The translations under genes were made by a program, and so were the position numbers. Source: Volvox africanus (lineage: Eukaryota > Chlorophyta > Chlorophyceae > Chlamydomonadales > Volvocaceae). From it: a DNA stretch of 64,000 bases. Every line of letters begins with the position of its first letter. The first letter of the stretch is position 1. The notes under the pieces were generated by a model that worked only from the letters and a program-made list of their open reading frames with translations, did not search any database and was not told where the DNA came from. The DNA is taken from positions 310,001 to 374,000 of the forward strand of contig BSDZ01000025.1 in NCBI GenBank assembly GCA_030268105.1, given 5' to 3'. Below, piece after piece: positions 9,569 to 20,256 of this stretch.

Positions 9569-10804
9569 CTATTTCGGCTGAGGTACAAACGGCGGCATTA
9601 GAGGGCAATCCTTCGTTGAATGATTCTCCGCACACCGTAGACAAACATTGGCCAATTTCCGACGCTCGAATTCGGAACGATTGCAATTCCATTTTGGCAT
9701 ATACGTGTCGTCCGTGCGAGTCCGCTTCGCATTGGGGTCGGAACGCTGTGCGGCTGCCGTCGACGGCGCACCACCACGCTTCCTGTTCCTAGCTGGGTCC
9801 GAGCTCGGACCTGCTCCTCCTGTACCACGGACACCCGAGCTAGCGCCCCCGCGCGCCTTGCGTTGCCCGTTGCTGCGTCGCGTCGCGGCAGTAGGCGTGG
9901 GGCGGGTCGCGCCGAGGTCCTGGTCGAGAGCTACAGCTTCCCCAAGCGGATCCTGCACTTGCACGGCATTTGCACGAGGGGCAGACTTGACTTCTTCCTC
10001 GCCGGCAAGGAGTCGTATCTCCGCGCCCTTAGCAAAAGCGACCAACGCGTCATACGACTTGATCTGCGCTCCAACCAAGTCAGTGGCGCACCATTTAGCC
10101 AAAAGTTTCGTTAGGCCTCGCCTAAACCAAAAGACACGCTCAGATTCGGTGAGGTCAGCAATGGGAGTCACAAGTGCTTCGAAGCGTGACTGGTACGCAG
10201 GTACATTTTCATCCCGACGCATGTGGTAGCTACCGGCTGCCAAAACCTTACGAGCTTCCACATCGCGTGCTTGAACCTCAGTAGCGAATCGTGCGAGCAA
10301 AGCGGCGACCAACTCGTCAAAAGTATAGTTGCCCCGGGCGTTGGTCCAATTGCGATACCAGTCCTTCGCTGAGCCCTCGAGGGTGTTACCAACGAAGAGA
10401 CACCTGATACCGTCATTATCGCCACCATGAACAGCTTGGAGGTACTTTTTAGCGTCACGCACGTACGCACGAGTTGCATCGGCTATGCTATGCCCTGGTG
10501 TCTTGTCGGTCAGCGAAATATTGAGCCTAGGAACGGGAATCGACAATCTCATCACCTCAGGGATGTCATCATGCCCTCGAGCTTGAGGTAATGGCAGAAC
10601 CCTTGGTCCAGCAGTGTTGTCCATATTCGTGTTCACTGCTGAATGCGGCACAATTAAGTGAGCAGGGGTCTGAAGGAAAAGGGGCTCTTGAGTGGCTCGC
10701 GCGCCAACAGTCTCAAGACCTCTATCCGGCGCTCTAGCAGCTACAACGAAATCGGGTTGGCTAGCTAGGCTAGTGTGCGGCGTATCGTCGTGTTCCGCGG
10801 ACAT
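9569..10804 (-). CDS. gag: Gag polyprotein, Gypsy-C
   Basis: 411 codons, colinear with Gypsy-A gag, from ATG at 10804 to TAG at 9571-9569. It has the same Retrotrans_gag core and the short-spaced zinc knuckle CLRCAENHSTKDC. The frame is identical to that of the downstream pol (start difference divisible by three), so gag and pol are again separated only by UAG. The readthrough stem is kept, but its 3' arm reads CCTGGG (plus-strand 9530-9535), turning one G-C pair into G-U. Confidence 0.92.
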   Translation of the reverse strand: MSAEHDDTPHTSLASQPDFVVAARAPDRGLETVGARATQEPLFLQTPAHLIVPHSAVNTNMDNTAGPRVLPLPQARGHDDIPEVMRLSIPVPRLNISLTDKTPGHSIADATRAYVRDAKKYLQAVHGGDNDGIRCLFVGNTLEGSAKDWYRNWTNARGNYTFDELVAALLARFATEVQARDVEARKVLAAGSYHMRRDENVPAYQSRFEALVTPIADLTESERVFWFRRGLTKLLAKWCATDLVGAQIKSYDALVAFAKGAEIRLLAGEEEVKSAPRANAVQVQDPLGEAVALDQDLGATRPTPTAATRRSNGQRKARGGASSGVRGTGGAGPSSDPARNRKRGGAPSTAAAQRSDPNAKRTRTDDTYMPKWNCNRSEFERRKLANVCLRCAENHSTKDCPLMPPFVPQPK

Positions 10805-11203
10805 GGAGCACGAAACGATACCCTAGTTTTGCGTAATAGAAGCCGACTTCTATCGCAAAGGCAAGAGTACAAAGCGATTCGGTGAGCCTACCGACAGTAC
10901 TCTTGAGAAGATTCAGCAAACTCAGCAAGTAATTGCCCAGCTGAGTCCTGATCTCCGTAGTTTGGGCAATGAGAGTCGCCAACTGGTCCGGTCGAACGCT
11001 GGTCTCAGTCGCCGCGGCAAGCAATGCCGGTGCACTGAGATTACCTGCGACTCAGAGCGTACACTTACACAACAAGTGCAGCAATCTAAGCAAAAGCAAT
11101 TAAACAATTACAAACCGGAAGCGGCGGCGTCCAAAACGGCGCGGCCTAAGTCTTCGGCAAAAGTATCTAGCAGTCCTCGTGGTTCGTCGCTGGAACTTGC
11201 CAT
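10770..11203 (-). CDS. ORF0 of Gypsy-C leader
   Basis: Counterpart of the Gypsy-A leader [18 protein letters not shown] begins at 11203 and its short frame stops at 11108. The second frame (to 10770) encodes [20 protein letters not shown] and onward with few changes. The candidate 77-nt GT-AG segment between them is also present. Function unknown. Confidence 0.45.
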
Positions 11204-11270
11204 AGAAAGACCCTACTTCCGATTAGACAAAGAGAGACAGTTAGGCAACGAACCTGTCTCGATACCAAAT

Positions 11271-12094
11271 TGTTGTACCTCTCGTTCGCGTTTGCTCATG
11301 AGTATCTGCACGTCTGGAGACTATCGACACCGATGCGCGAGCACTTGCAAGTACAGCAAGGCAAGCGAGAGCAAATAGAGACAGCGGAAGACTTCAAGAC
11401 GAAGAGAGATATAACTTACGGTCTTACAGGTCGGAATGATGCAATGGACGAAATCGCCGTCAGCGCCGGAAGCAAGCAATCATCACGCGGCGGTGATTAG
11501 CGAAGTTCAGGCTTAGCTCGGGCTAAGTAGAATAGTGTATAGAAATAGTAATATAGAACACACGAGTGTTCTCCGGTATCGAATGTCTTTTTTAGCTTAG
11601 CCGTCCTCGCATCTGTTATACTCGCAGCATCGCAATGCCGTACGATTCACATTAGGAGGCCGATCCTAGATGTGACAACCCTACTGCGTCTAGGCGATGT
11701 CTACGCATAACAACGTATAAGCCTTTCCGGCATTCGCATGATGCAAGGGTCCGGATAACGATATCCGGTTGCTGGGCATGTATCGCGACGAGTGCGGCGC
11801 TCTCAACGTGTGCTGTAATGAAGTAATATTATATCAGATAATATTACTTATCGTTTCGTAGCACGAGCATAATGCGCACTTCAATGATTCGGTCATTCAT
11901 GCATGCTAGGCGGATTTGCCATGATGCGATGTCGCGATGGATAATGACAACATGCCAAATGCATATATAAATGTACACGAATACATTTATATCATGCAGA
12001 TTCATTCATATGCAATGCGTTCATCACAAAAGCACTTCGCCTCGTAGGATCGCGTCGACCTACGCGTCGGCGGGAAATGAACCGTAGCACAACA
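11271..12094 (-). repeat. 5' LTR of Gypsy-C (824 bp)
   Basis: On the plus strand it reads TGTTGTACC to GCACAACA, i.e. the reverse of the A/D/G LTR. The PBS complement (GATACCA, 11261-11267) is beside its left edge. It is somewhat more diverged from A and D than they are from each other, for example a T run replacing TCGTCT near 11588. Confidence 0.95.
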
Positions 12095-12095
12095 C

Positions 12096-14706
12096 TTTAC
12101 CCCGGATCGATGACCTGCTTGATAAGCTGCGTGGCTCTGCCTACTTCAGCTCTATTGACCTGCAGCAGGGCTATAATCAGATCCGTATCTTGGAATCTGA
12201 CATTCCTAAGACAGCTTTCCGTACCCCTTTTGGCCATTTTGAGTTTACGGTCCTGAGCTTTGGTTTGGCTAATGCCCCTGCGACCTTTCAAGCTGTCATT
12301 GACCGTATGTTCAGGCCCTACATCGACAAGTTTGTCATGTGTTACCTGGACAATATCCTGATCTACTCGAAGACTAAGGAGGAACACCTTAAGAATCTAC
12401 GTCAGATGCTGGAGGTCTTACGGCGTGAGCAGCTGTATGCCAAGCAGTCCAAATGCCACTGGGCTCTTTCCCAGGTGGAATACTTAGGACATGTGGTGTC
12501 TGCCGATGGCATCCGCATGGACCCCCGTAAGACTGCTGCCGTAAAGGACTGGCCGACTCCGACCTCTTTGCCGGAGCTGCCCAAGTTTTTGGGCCTTACC
12601 AATTACTTTCGTAAGTTTATCTCTGGGTACTCCTCCCTTGCTGCACCTCTCACGTCACTCACTCGCAAAGACGCTTTTCAGTCTCCTGAGGCTTGGACCC
12701 CTAGTTGCCAAGCTGCGTTTGATGCGATCAAGCACGCTGTTGCTAATGACGTGGTGCTGCATTTCCCTGATTACTCCTTGCCCTTTCGTGTCGAGCTCAT
12801 CTCTGATGCCTCGCTGCAAGGATCAGGCGCCGTTCTGGTGCAGAATGGACGTCCCATTACGTTCACCAGTAAGAAGTTCGCTCCGGCGGAGCGGGGCTAC
12901 ACTACCGGTGAGCAAGAGCTTCTGGCTATCATTCATGCCTTGCGTGAATGGCGCTGTTACCTGGAGGGCCGTCCCTTCGTGGTAAAGACAGACCATAAAC
13001 CTTTGACCTTCCTTCAGGGTGTCCCTACCCTTAACCGCCGTCAGGCGCGTTGGTTAGAATACATGGCACGTTTCAACTTCACTTGGGAGCATCTCTCCGG
13101 ATCCCTCAATGTTGCCGATGCATTGAGTCGCCATCCATCCCTGCATGCCTTGATCCTTTCTGTGGTCACTCGGCGTCAATCTGATGCCTCTGAGGTCACT
13201 ACCTCTGGCTTTGCACCGCGCATTGTGCAGGGATATGTCTCTGACTCCTGGTTTAAGGATGCCCGCAATGTTGAGCCCTATAAGCAGGAGCGTGGCCTAT
13301 GGATCCGTACTGATGGTGAACGTCGCCAGATTGTCGTGCCTAACGACGACCTTCTTCACCGGGATATCCTTGCTCGCTTGCATAAGGACCCCTTGGCTGG
13401 ACACGTGGGTGTTACCCGCTTGGTGGAGCTAGCACGTCGCCATTTCTGGTGGTCCTCCTTGGCCCAGGATGCTGCTCACTTTGTGCAGCAGTGTGACGAT
13501 TGCCAACGCTCTAAGCCCCTTTCCGGTAAACAAGCAGGGTTGCTTCAACCCTTGCCGATTCCGGTGGCTCCCTGGGAAAGCGTTTCCCTTGATTTTGTTG
13601 TTGGTCTTCCTCCGTCTGAGGGGGGGAACGATGCCGTGCTCGTCATGGTTGATCGTTTGACCAAGATGGTGCACCTTGCACCTACCACCTCCTCGGTGAC
13701 TGCAGAGCAGACGGCTCGTCTGTTCTTTGATAATGTAGTGCGTTTGCATGGCATACCCAAGTCGGTCATTTCTGATCGTGGGCCCCAGTTCGGTGGCAAG
13801 TTCTGGGCATCCCTGGGTGACCTTGTCAATGTTCGCGTGAACCTTTCCACTGCATACCATCCCCAAACGGATGGGCAGACGGAACGCATGAACCGCACCT
13901 TTGGTGACATGCTGCGTACTTACGCTGGCAATAACCCTCGCCCGTGGGATACTTTCCTATCTGCTGCTGAGTTTGCCATGAACAATGCTGTTAACCGGTC
14001 TACGTCTTCTTCTTGAAATATGGCTTCCACCCCGCAATTCCACTGGCTCGGGAGTTGGATGTGCCTGCCCCAGCTGCCAAAGCTTTCGTGAGGTCATACA
14101 ATGACCGCATGACTAAACCCTAAGCACCTTCTTGAGGTTGCACAGCAGCGTACCACTGCGTACTACAACCGTGGTAAGAAGGAAAGCACCTTCAAGCCTG
14201 GTGATTCTGTACTCCTCAGTACTAAAAACCTACGGCAACTTGCCACAGGTCCGCGCAAACTTTTGCCGCGTTGGGTGGGACCTTACCCTGTGAAACGCAT
14301 GGTTGGTCAGGCAGCGGCCGAGCTTGTCCTTCCCACGAATATGCGTTTTCACCCCACCTTCCATGTGTCTCTGCTGCATCCTTACAGGGCAGTACCAGAT
14401 ACGTTGGTTACCAATGGATCCAATATTTCCTCTGGAAATCCCGGGACCAGTCCTGATGGACCGCTACCAGTAGATTGGTTGAACAACGAACCACTCTACT
14501 CGGTTGAGCGCATCCTTGACTACCGTGCTCGCTGTATCGGGAAGAAACGAAAACGGCTGGTGCACGAGTACCTTGTCAAGTGGAAGGGTTATTCTTCCGA
14601 CCAAAACAGCTGGGAACCTGCGCAGAACTTTACCCCTGACCTGATCCCTCATCTTGAAGCAGCTCGAGCCCATGCACGAGGGTGCTGCGAGGACGCTGCG
14701 TCCTAA
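12096..14706 (+). pseudogene. pol: Pol of Gypsy-E (RT-RH-IN-chromodomain), broken
   Basis: Open from the RT fingers to 14016. The catalytic RT motif reads CYLDNILIYS, the second Asp of YLDD being Asn, so RT is predicted dead. RNase H and the integrase core ([34 protein letters not shown]) keep their acidic residues. A deletion before PFFLKYGF-like sequence shifts the frame and creates TGA 14014-14016. A second lesion near 14120 (stops after RMTKP) precedes the final open part, 14263-14706, with the GPY/F motif RWVGPYPV and the chromodomain YLVKWKGYSSDQNSWEP. Confidence 0.9.
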
Positions 14707-14718
14707 AGGGGGAATAGT

Positions 14719-15026
14719 TGTTGTATTACGGTACCGGCCTTAGCTCCTTGCTAAGTAAGTAGCCAGTGGCTACACCCTCTATGTGCAAATATAGAGGCTA
14801 AGGGTTGCATGCCCTAGTGCAACTGTGACACGGTCACTGGTAGACTCAGTTGAGTTCGGTTTCACTGGTTGATCATATGTATTTCCTTAATACATAACCA
14901 CGTTTTCTCTTCCTTAGAGATTACGGCTTTTTATGGAGGCTTTCCGTACTGAGCTCAGAGTACCTATGCTCTGCTCTTCCTATCAACCGGTAGTTATCAC
15001 TACCACTAGTTTGGGGTGATACAACA
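14719..15026 (+). repeat. 3' LTR of Gypsy-E (about 308 bp)
   Basis: Begins TGTTGTATTACGG directly after a purine-rich tract (AAAGGGGGAATAG, 14705-14717) and ends GATACAACA. It has the same terminal hexamers as the other Gypsy LTRs but is much shorter. The end is set by the ACAACA motif and by the start of Gypsy-F coding sequence at 15027. Confidence 0.75.
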
Positions 15027-15170
15027 ACCACTGAGATAAGAGATGGCCTTACGGATTACGTCGCTTTTCTTCTCGAGCTACTCAGGAGTTCTGTCGGTAC
15101 ACGAGTAATCGAAAATTCCTCTTGCGTTACCTGTCTACAGATCTTCTACCAAATTCCTGTTCACCAGTAG
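15027..15170 (+). pseudogene. ORF0 remnant of Gypsy-F
   Basis: Directly after the Gypsy-E LTR the frame reads TTEIRDGLTDYVAFLLELLR then SSVG, aligning without gaps to [20 protein letters not shown] then STVG in Gypsy-A. Third positions differ freely while residues are kept or conservative. Similarity ends at GTCGGTA in both elements. The frame closes at TAG 15168-15170, just before the gag ATG. The N-terminal part is cut off by Gypsy-E. Confidence 0.65.
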
Positions 15171-15183
15171 AACTTTGTGCCTT

Positions 15184-16422
15184 ATGTCGGGACGCGAAGA
15201 TAGTTCCTATCGGGGCACCGCCAGCCAACCCGATAGCGGCCTTGCCGCTAGACCTGTTTTTGCTGATCCCGATACTGTCGGGACTCGTATCATGTCTGAC
15301 CCCATTGTTCTTCAGACCCCTTCACATTTACTTGTACCACTGTCGGCAGCGTCTACAACAAGTGAAGGAGTTGGAGCACAACGGGCTCTGGTAATACCCG
15401 CGGTGCAAGAACCCGTCGGAATACCGGAGGTAATGAAATTGACTATCCCCGTGCCCAAGCTCAATATTTCCACTGACGAAAAGGCAAAGAATTCAGGGCA
15501 TAGTGTCACGGATAGGACTCGGGCTTACGTTCGTGACGCTAGGCAATATCTGCAAGCGGTGCACGGCGGGGGATGTGATTCTATTAAATGCCTGTTCGTT
15601 GGGAATACCCTCGAGGGTGCCGCAAAGGATTGGTATGACGAATGGACCACCGCTAGGGGCAAGTACACGTTTGATAACCTGATCGATGCTCTCCTCGCCC
15701 GCTTTGCTAGGGAAGTTCGCTCGTGTAGCAACGAGGCTCGTAAGACGCTGGCACAAGGCACGTACCATATGCGTCCACACGAGACCGTCCCTGCTTATCA
15801 GTCCCGTTTTGAGGCTCTGATAATCCCTATTGTTAACTTTCCTGAGGAGGATCGTATCTTCTGGTTTCATCGTGGTCTCACTGAATCCCTTGCGCGATGG
15901 TGTGCCACTGATCTCAGTGGGATTCCATTCTCATCTTATGATGCTTTAGTAACTTTTGCTAGAGGTGCAGAAGTTCGAAATTTGGCTGGAAAAGACGCTA
16001 AGCAAATCAATCCTCTTATTCACGCGATGCGAGCGCAGGAACCACCTTCGGAGTCGACACTGAAGGACCAGGGTTCCGATCATCAACACTCCGCGGCGGC
16101 CGTGCATACCGTTCGAAAGGAAAGACAGTATGATAATCGCGGACGCCAAAGCCCAAGTAATCGTGGGTCTGTGGGAGCTGGGCCGAGCTCGGGCCATGCG
16201 AAAGGAAAGCGAAGAGGGAGCGCGCCGTCTGTAGCTGCAATGCAGAACGCGGCTCCTAGTGTTAAGAAGCCCCGGACAGACGATCCGTATATGCAAAAGT
16301 GGGAGTGCCGACGTTTGGAGTTTGACCGTCGGAAGTTCGCTAATCTTTGCTTGAGGTGTGCAGGTGAGCACCCTACTCGTGAATGCCCTCTTTTACCACC
16401 TTTCGTACCCAAGACAACTTAG
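15184..16422 (+). CDS. gag: Gag polyprotein, Gypsy-F
   Basis: 412 codons from ATG 15184 (MSGREDSSYRGT) to TAG 16420-16422. This start is preferred over an upstream TTG at 15175 because it aligns with the MSA start of A, C and D. It keeps the Retrotrans_gag block ([27 protein letters not shown]) and the short-spaced zinc knuckle CLRCAGEHPTREC (C-x2-C-x3-H-x4-C). Pol follows in the same frame after the UAG. The frame is intact although pol is not. Confidence 0.9.
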   Translation: MSGREDSSYRGTASQPDSGLAARPVFADPDTVGTRIMSDPIVLQTPSHLLVPLSAASTTSEGVGAQRALVIPAVQEPVGIPEVMKLTIPVPKLNISTDEKAKNSGHSVTDRTRAYVRDARQYLQAVHGGGCDSIKCLFVGNTLEGAAKDWYDEWTTARGKYTFDNLIDALLARFAREVRSCSNEARKTLAQGTYHMRPHETVPAYQSRFEALIIPIVNFPEEDRIFWFHRGLTESLARWCATDLSGIPFSSYDALVTFARGAEVRNLAGKDAKQINPLIHAMRAQEPPSESTLKDQGSDHQHSAAAVHTVRKERQYDNRGRQSPSNRGSVGAGPSSGHAKGKRRGSAPSVAAMQNAAPSVKKPRTDDPYMQKWECRRLEFDRRKFANLCLRCAGEHPTRECPLLPPFVPKTT

Positions 16423-16461
16423 GAAGTTGCCCGGGATGTGGAGGAAGGGACTTCTCCCGGG
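16420..16461 (+). promoter_or_regulatory. Gag-pol readthrough signal, Gypsy-F
   Basis: TAG, 7 nt, CCCGGG (16430-16435), 20 nt, CCCGGG (16456-16461). Spacing is identical to Gypsy-A although the loop sequence differs. The extra inner pair is A16436/T16455 here and T/A in Gypsy-A, a compensatory change. Confidence 0.6.
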
Positions 16462-19400
16462 ATTGAAGAGAGTGAATGTGGCCGCTGGCCATCGTTGCGT
16501 CCGGCTGTAAGGGCCCTTTTACCTTCTGTTTTTGGACAAATCGAGCGGGCTATCGAGCGACGTTTTTCGCTCGACGGGCGCACAGGACTAAACCATTTCG
16601 ACCCGCTGTGTAATTTATTTGCACCGCGTTGCCCTCTTTCTTCCCTCGATTTATCTGGCCACGTTACTCTATTTATCCCTTCATCTTCCCGTGAGCTGTG
16701 CGAGCAGCTCACCAGATACAAGAGGTATCGCTGTCAAAGTCCGGACACTGCAGCTTGTATATTAATTCCCTCTTTTAGCCATCGTAAAGTGGCATTTTTA
16801 TTGGAAGGTATGCAATGTGTCCTCCGATTCGAGTCGGGCACCGCTTTGTTTAACGGTGTGGATGTGACGGGTAAACCGACGATGTTGCCTAAACTACCTT
16901 ATGCTGCTGAAGTTTGGTTTGAGGCCCCTCTTTTAAATCCTACCAGGTTCGAGCCTGCTATAGGATCCCTTTTACTTTCTGCGGAGTCGACTCCGACAGG
17001 GAATCGTGTCCCTATTATCGAAATCGGCCTCGGCGGCCGACTGATGAAGGCGCTCGTGGATACTGGCGCCAGTGACGACTTCATCTCGGCAAAGGAGGTG
17101 AATGATTTGGGGTTGACCCCTCAGTCGTCTGATTGTGCACAGGTTACCCTCGCTGATGGAGGTAAGCATCCCATCGTGGGCAGGATCACCCTAAGCCTAT
17201 CGATAGGCCCTCTGCGTGTTAGGGCCCAGCCGTATGTGCTACAAGGTCTCTCGGAGACGGCACAGTACATTCTGGGTGCCGCGACATTACGACAGTACCG
17301 CGCACGCATCGATATGGAGTCCACCACACTTAGTTTGTGCAAAGGGAACCTATCGACTAAGGTACCTTTCCTGTCGTACCAAGATGTCGCACCAGAGGAG
17401 GGCAGAACTGTTGCGGAGCCTGAGGTTAATTTCGCTTTGGCGGCAATCGTCAGCAGATGTCAAGAACCCAAGCTAATTGGGCGCAAGGAAACCAATCGGA
17501 TGATACGGAAAGGCGCCCATGTGTTGCTTGTGAGGCCAAGGGTGCAATCGAATGCTACCACCGCGCAGTCCACCGTGAAGGATCTTGAGGTCGAAGCCCT
17601 CCTGCATAAATATGCTGATGTCTTTGGCGACATCCCAGGGCTCCCACCCATGCGGCCTGTTGACCATACGATCCCTCTTGTGCCCGGAGCACAACCCGTT
17701 TCACGACCTATGTACAGGTTAAGCCCGATGGAGCTAGTTGAAGTGAAGCGGCAAGTGGGGGATCTGCTTGCAAAGGGAATGATTCGGCCCAGCACATCGC
17801 CATATTCTGCGCCGATGTTGTTTGTCGGTAAGAAGGATGGGACCTTGCGCATGTGCATTGATTATAGGGGCTTGAATGCGACCACGATTAAAAATCGCTA
17901 CTCTTTGCCGCGCGTCGATGACCTGCTCGATAAGCTGAAGGGCTCAGCTTATTTTTCCTCGATTGACCTTCAACAAGGGTATAATCAGATACGCATTGCT
18001 GCCTCTGATATTCCGAAAACCGCTTTTCGGATCCCCTTTGGTCACTTCGAGTACACGGTCTTGTCGTTTGGACTTACTAATGCGCCCGCCACATTTCAAG
18101 CAGTGATGGATCGCATGTTCAGACCGTATATCGACAGGTTCATCGTTTGTTATTTGGATGATATTTTAATATATTCTAAGACGCGCGAGGAGCACCTGAA
18201 GCATCTCGAGCTCGTGCTTGAGGTGATGAAGCGGGAGCAATTGTTTGCTAAACGCGCCAAGTGTTTTTGGGCGCAGCCTCAGGTGGAGTATTTGGGCCAC
18301 ATCGTGTCGGCCACTGGAATAAGGATGGACCCACGGAAAGTAGCTGTGGTTTGCGAGTGGCCCGCGCCGCAGGATCTCACTGAACTACACCAGTTCTTGG
18401 GTTTGACCAACTACTTCCGTAAGTTTATCAATAAATACTCCATTATTGCGGCCCCGCTTACGAATTTGACAAAGAAAGGAGGTTTCGCTTCCCTCGAAGC
18501 CTGGACACCCGCGTGTCAGCGGGCATTCGACGAGCTCAAGCGAATCATCGCCGATGACGTTACCCTCTCTTTCCCTGATTACTCGTTGCCATTCCGTGTT
18601 GAAGTTGTATCGGATGCTTCCTTGCATGGAAGTGGCGCTGTATTGTTACAGGAAGGACGACCGATCGCCTTCACGAGTAAGAAGTTCTCAGGTGCGGAGA
18701 CCCGATATACAACCGGAGAGCAAGAGCTGTTGGCAGCTCTACATGCTTTGAAGGAGTGGCACTGTTACCTCGAAGGCCGCCCTTTTACGCTGAAGACTGA
18801 CCACAAACCGTTGACATTCTTGCAGAGTGTCCCCACGCTTAATCGACGACAAGCCCGGTGGATGGAATACTATCTCGTTTTGACTGTACGTGGGAGTATA
18901 TCGCCGGCAGAATTAATATTGCTGACGCCCTCAGTCGACATCCATCATTGCATGCTGCGATTCTGGCAGCACCGGTTACTCGTTCGCGCAGTCAGGAGGT
19001 GCCGATAGCAGCGGATCTCGTGCAACGACTTAAGATGGCATATCAGGCCGATCCATGGTTTGCTTCACCAAGTAATGTGGAACATTTGCACAAGCGCAAC
19101 GATTTGTGGCTACGGAAAGATGGTTCGACCACTCAAATCGTCATGCCGAACGACGATGCTTTGCCCTACGATATTCTTGCACAGTTCCACGAGGACCCGT
19201 TAGCAGGACATCCTGGAAGTACGCGTCCGGCAGAGCTCGTACGACACTCATTCTGGTGGCCGCGCATGGTGAAGGATGCGGAAAACTTCGTGCAAAGGTG
19301 CAGTTTATGTCAGCGCAATAAAGCACTATCCGGTAAGGGCCAGGGTTTGTTACAACCTTTACCTATACCAGATGCCCCTTGGGAAAGTGTTTCTATGGAC

Positions 19401-19900
19401 TTTGTAGTCGTGCTGCGCAAAACTGAGGGGGGATACGACTTGGTGTTCGTAATGGTCGATCGCATCACCAAGATGGTTCACTTAGCCCCCTGCACCTCGT
19501 CTTGCACCGCTGAGCAAACAGCACGATTATTTTTCGATAACGTGGTTCGATTACACGGCGTTCCTAAAAATGTGATATCCGATCACGGCGGTCAATTCAC
19601 GTCTAAGTTTTGGGAAGCGATATGTGAGCTCGTCGGTATGCGCGTTCATTTGAGCACAGCATATCATCCACAATCCGATGAGCAAACTGAACGCACAAAT
19701 TGCACACTGGGCAACATGTTGAGGAATTTTGCGGGACGCACATCCTCTGTTTGGGATACATTTCTGACTTTGGCAGAATTCCTGCTGTTAACCGCTCTAC
19801 AGGTCAAAGCCCTTTCTTTCTGAATTATGGATTCCATCCTGCGCTACCCGTGTGGCGAGAGTTGGAGATAAATATCCCAGCGGCTAAAACCTTTGCCAAG
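16423..19900 (+). pseudogene. pol: Pol of Gypsy-F, first part, frameshifted
   Basis: In frame with gag after the UAG. It carries protease [19 protein letters not shown] with YLDDILIYS, and RNase H ([40 protein letters not shown]). A one-base loss near 18870, after MEY, shifts the frame; the reading continues as SRFDCTWEYIAGRINIADAL, then the integrase zinc finger (SLCQRNK) and core (VSMDFVVVL, ISDHGGQF, ERTN). A roughly 10-bp loss near 19785 shifts it again before the [14 protein letters not shown] block. The Copia insertion interrupts it after TTTGCCAAG at 19900. Confidence 0.9.
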
Positions 19901-20141
19901 TATTGAGACGTAGACTATCAGACATAAGGAAGCCTGACGTAATTACGAGAAAGTAGAGTTACATATTATCTGATAGTAAGGAGTCCTTATAGTTCGTTCT
20001 AGAGTCGGCACATATACTTGTGCGTATAGCACTACAAGCAGTACGAACGTGGGTCGATAGCTTACCGCCGAGTACAGCTACAACAGCGGGATTGTTGCTA
20101 GTATGGATCGCTATATCGAACTGATATACCATTTTATAACA
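19901..20141 (-). repeat. 3' LTR of Copia (241 bp)
   Basis: On the minus strand it starts TGTTATAAAATGG and ends CGTCTCAATA. By comparing read-through on both sides it is base-for-base the same as 24403-24643. The 3' end is TA, not the usual CA, fixed by the adjacent CCAAG target duplication. Confidence 0.93.
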
Positions 20142-20256
20142 CGCCCCCTCGAGACATGCCTAGCAACAAGTGAAAGAAGATAATTCCAACCAGGGATTCT
20201 TCTTGAAACCGAAAAGCTAAAGCCAAACGAGTTCGCCCCAAACAAACTTAGAAAGC

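Larger units (their letters stand above)
7298..12094 (-). mobile_element. Gypsy-C, same family as A, 3' part missing
   Basis: Minus-strand element: 5' LTR 11271-12094, leader, gag, UAG, and pol up to RNase H, where the right LTR of Gypsy-A begins. The remainder is expected left of the window if A inserted here. C itself abuts the RT region of Gypsy-E at 12094/12095, with CTTTA (12095-12099) as the likely right target duplication. Its gag and visible pol frames are open. Confidence 0.92.
12095..15026 (+). mobile_element. Gypsy-E, third Gypsy family, 5' truncated and inactive
   Basis: Plus-strand chromovirus remnant beginning inside RT (motif PRIDDLLDKL) and running through RNase H, integrase, chromodomain and a 308-bp LTR. 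The sequence clearly differs from A/C/D/G and from F (for example RNase [21 protein letters not shown]). Its left part is cut by Gypsy-C. On the right its LTR ends flush with the ORF0 coding sequence of Gypsy-F, so E is inferred to sit inside F, with ACCAC (15027-15031) as the likely right target duplication. Confidence 0.88.

Noticed and set aside
15027..15183. Possibility that Gypsy-F uses the 308-bp LTR at 14719-15026 as its own 5' LTR
   Set aside because: No primer site follows it, Gypsy-F coding sequence (ORF0) starts immediately at 15027, and the F 3' LTR (31518-32350) is a different sequence. The LTR belongs to Gypsy-E.
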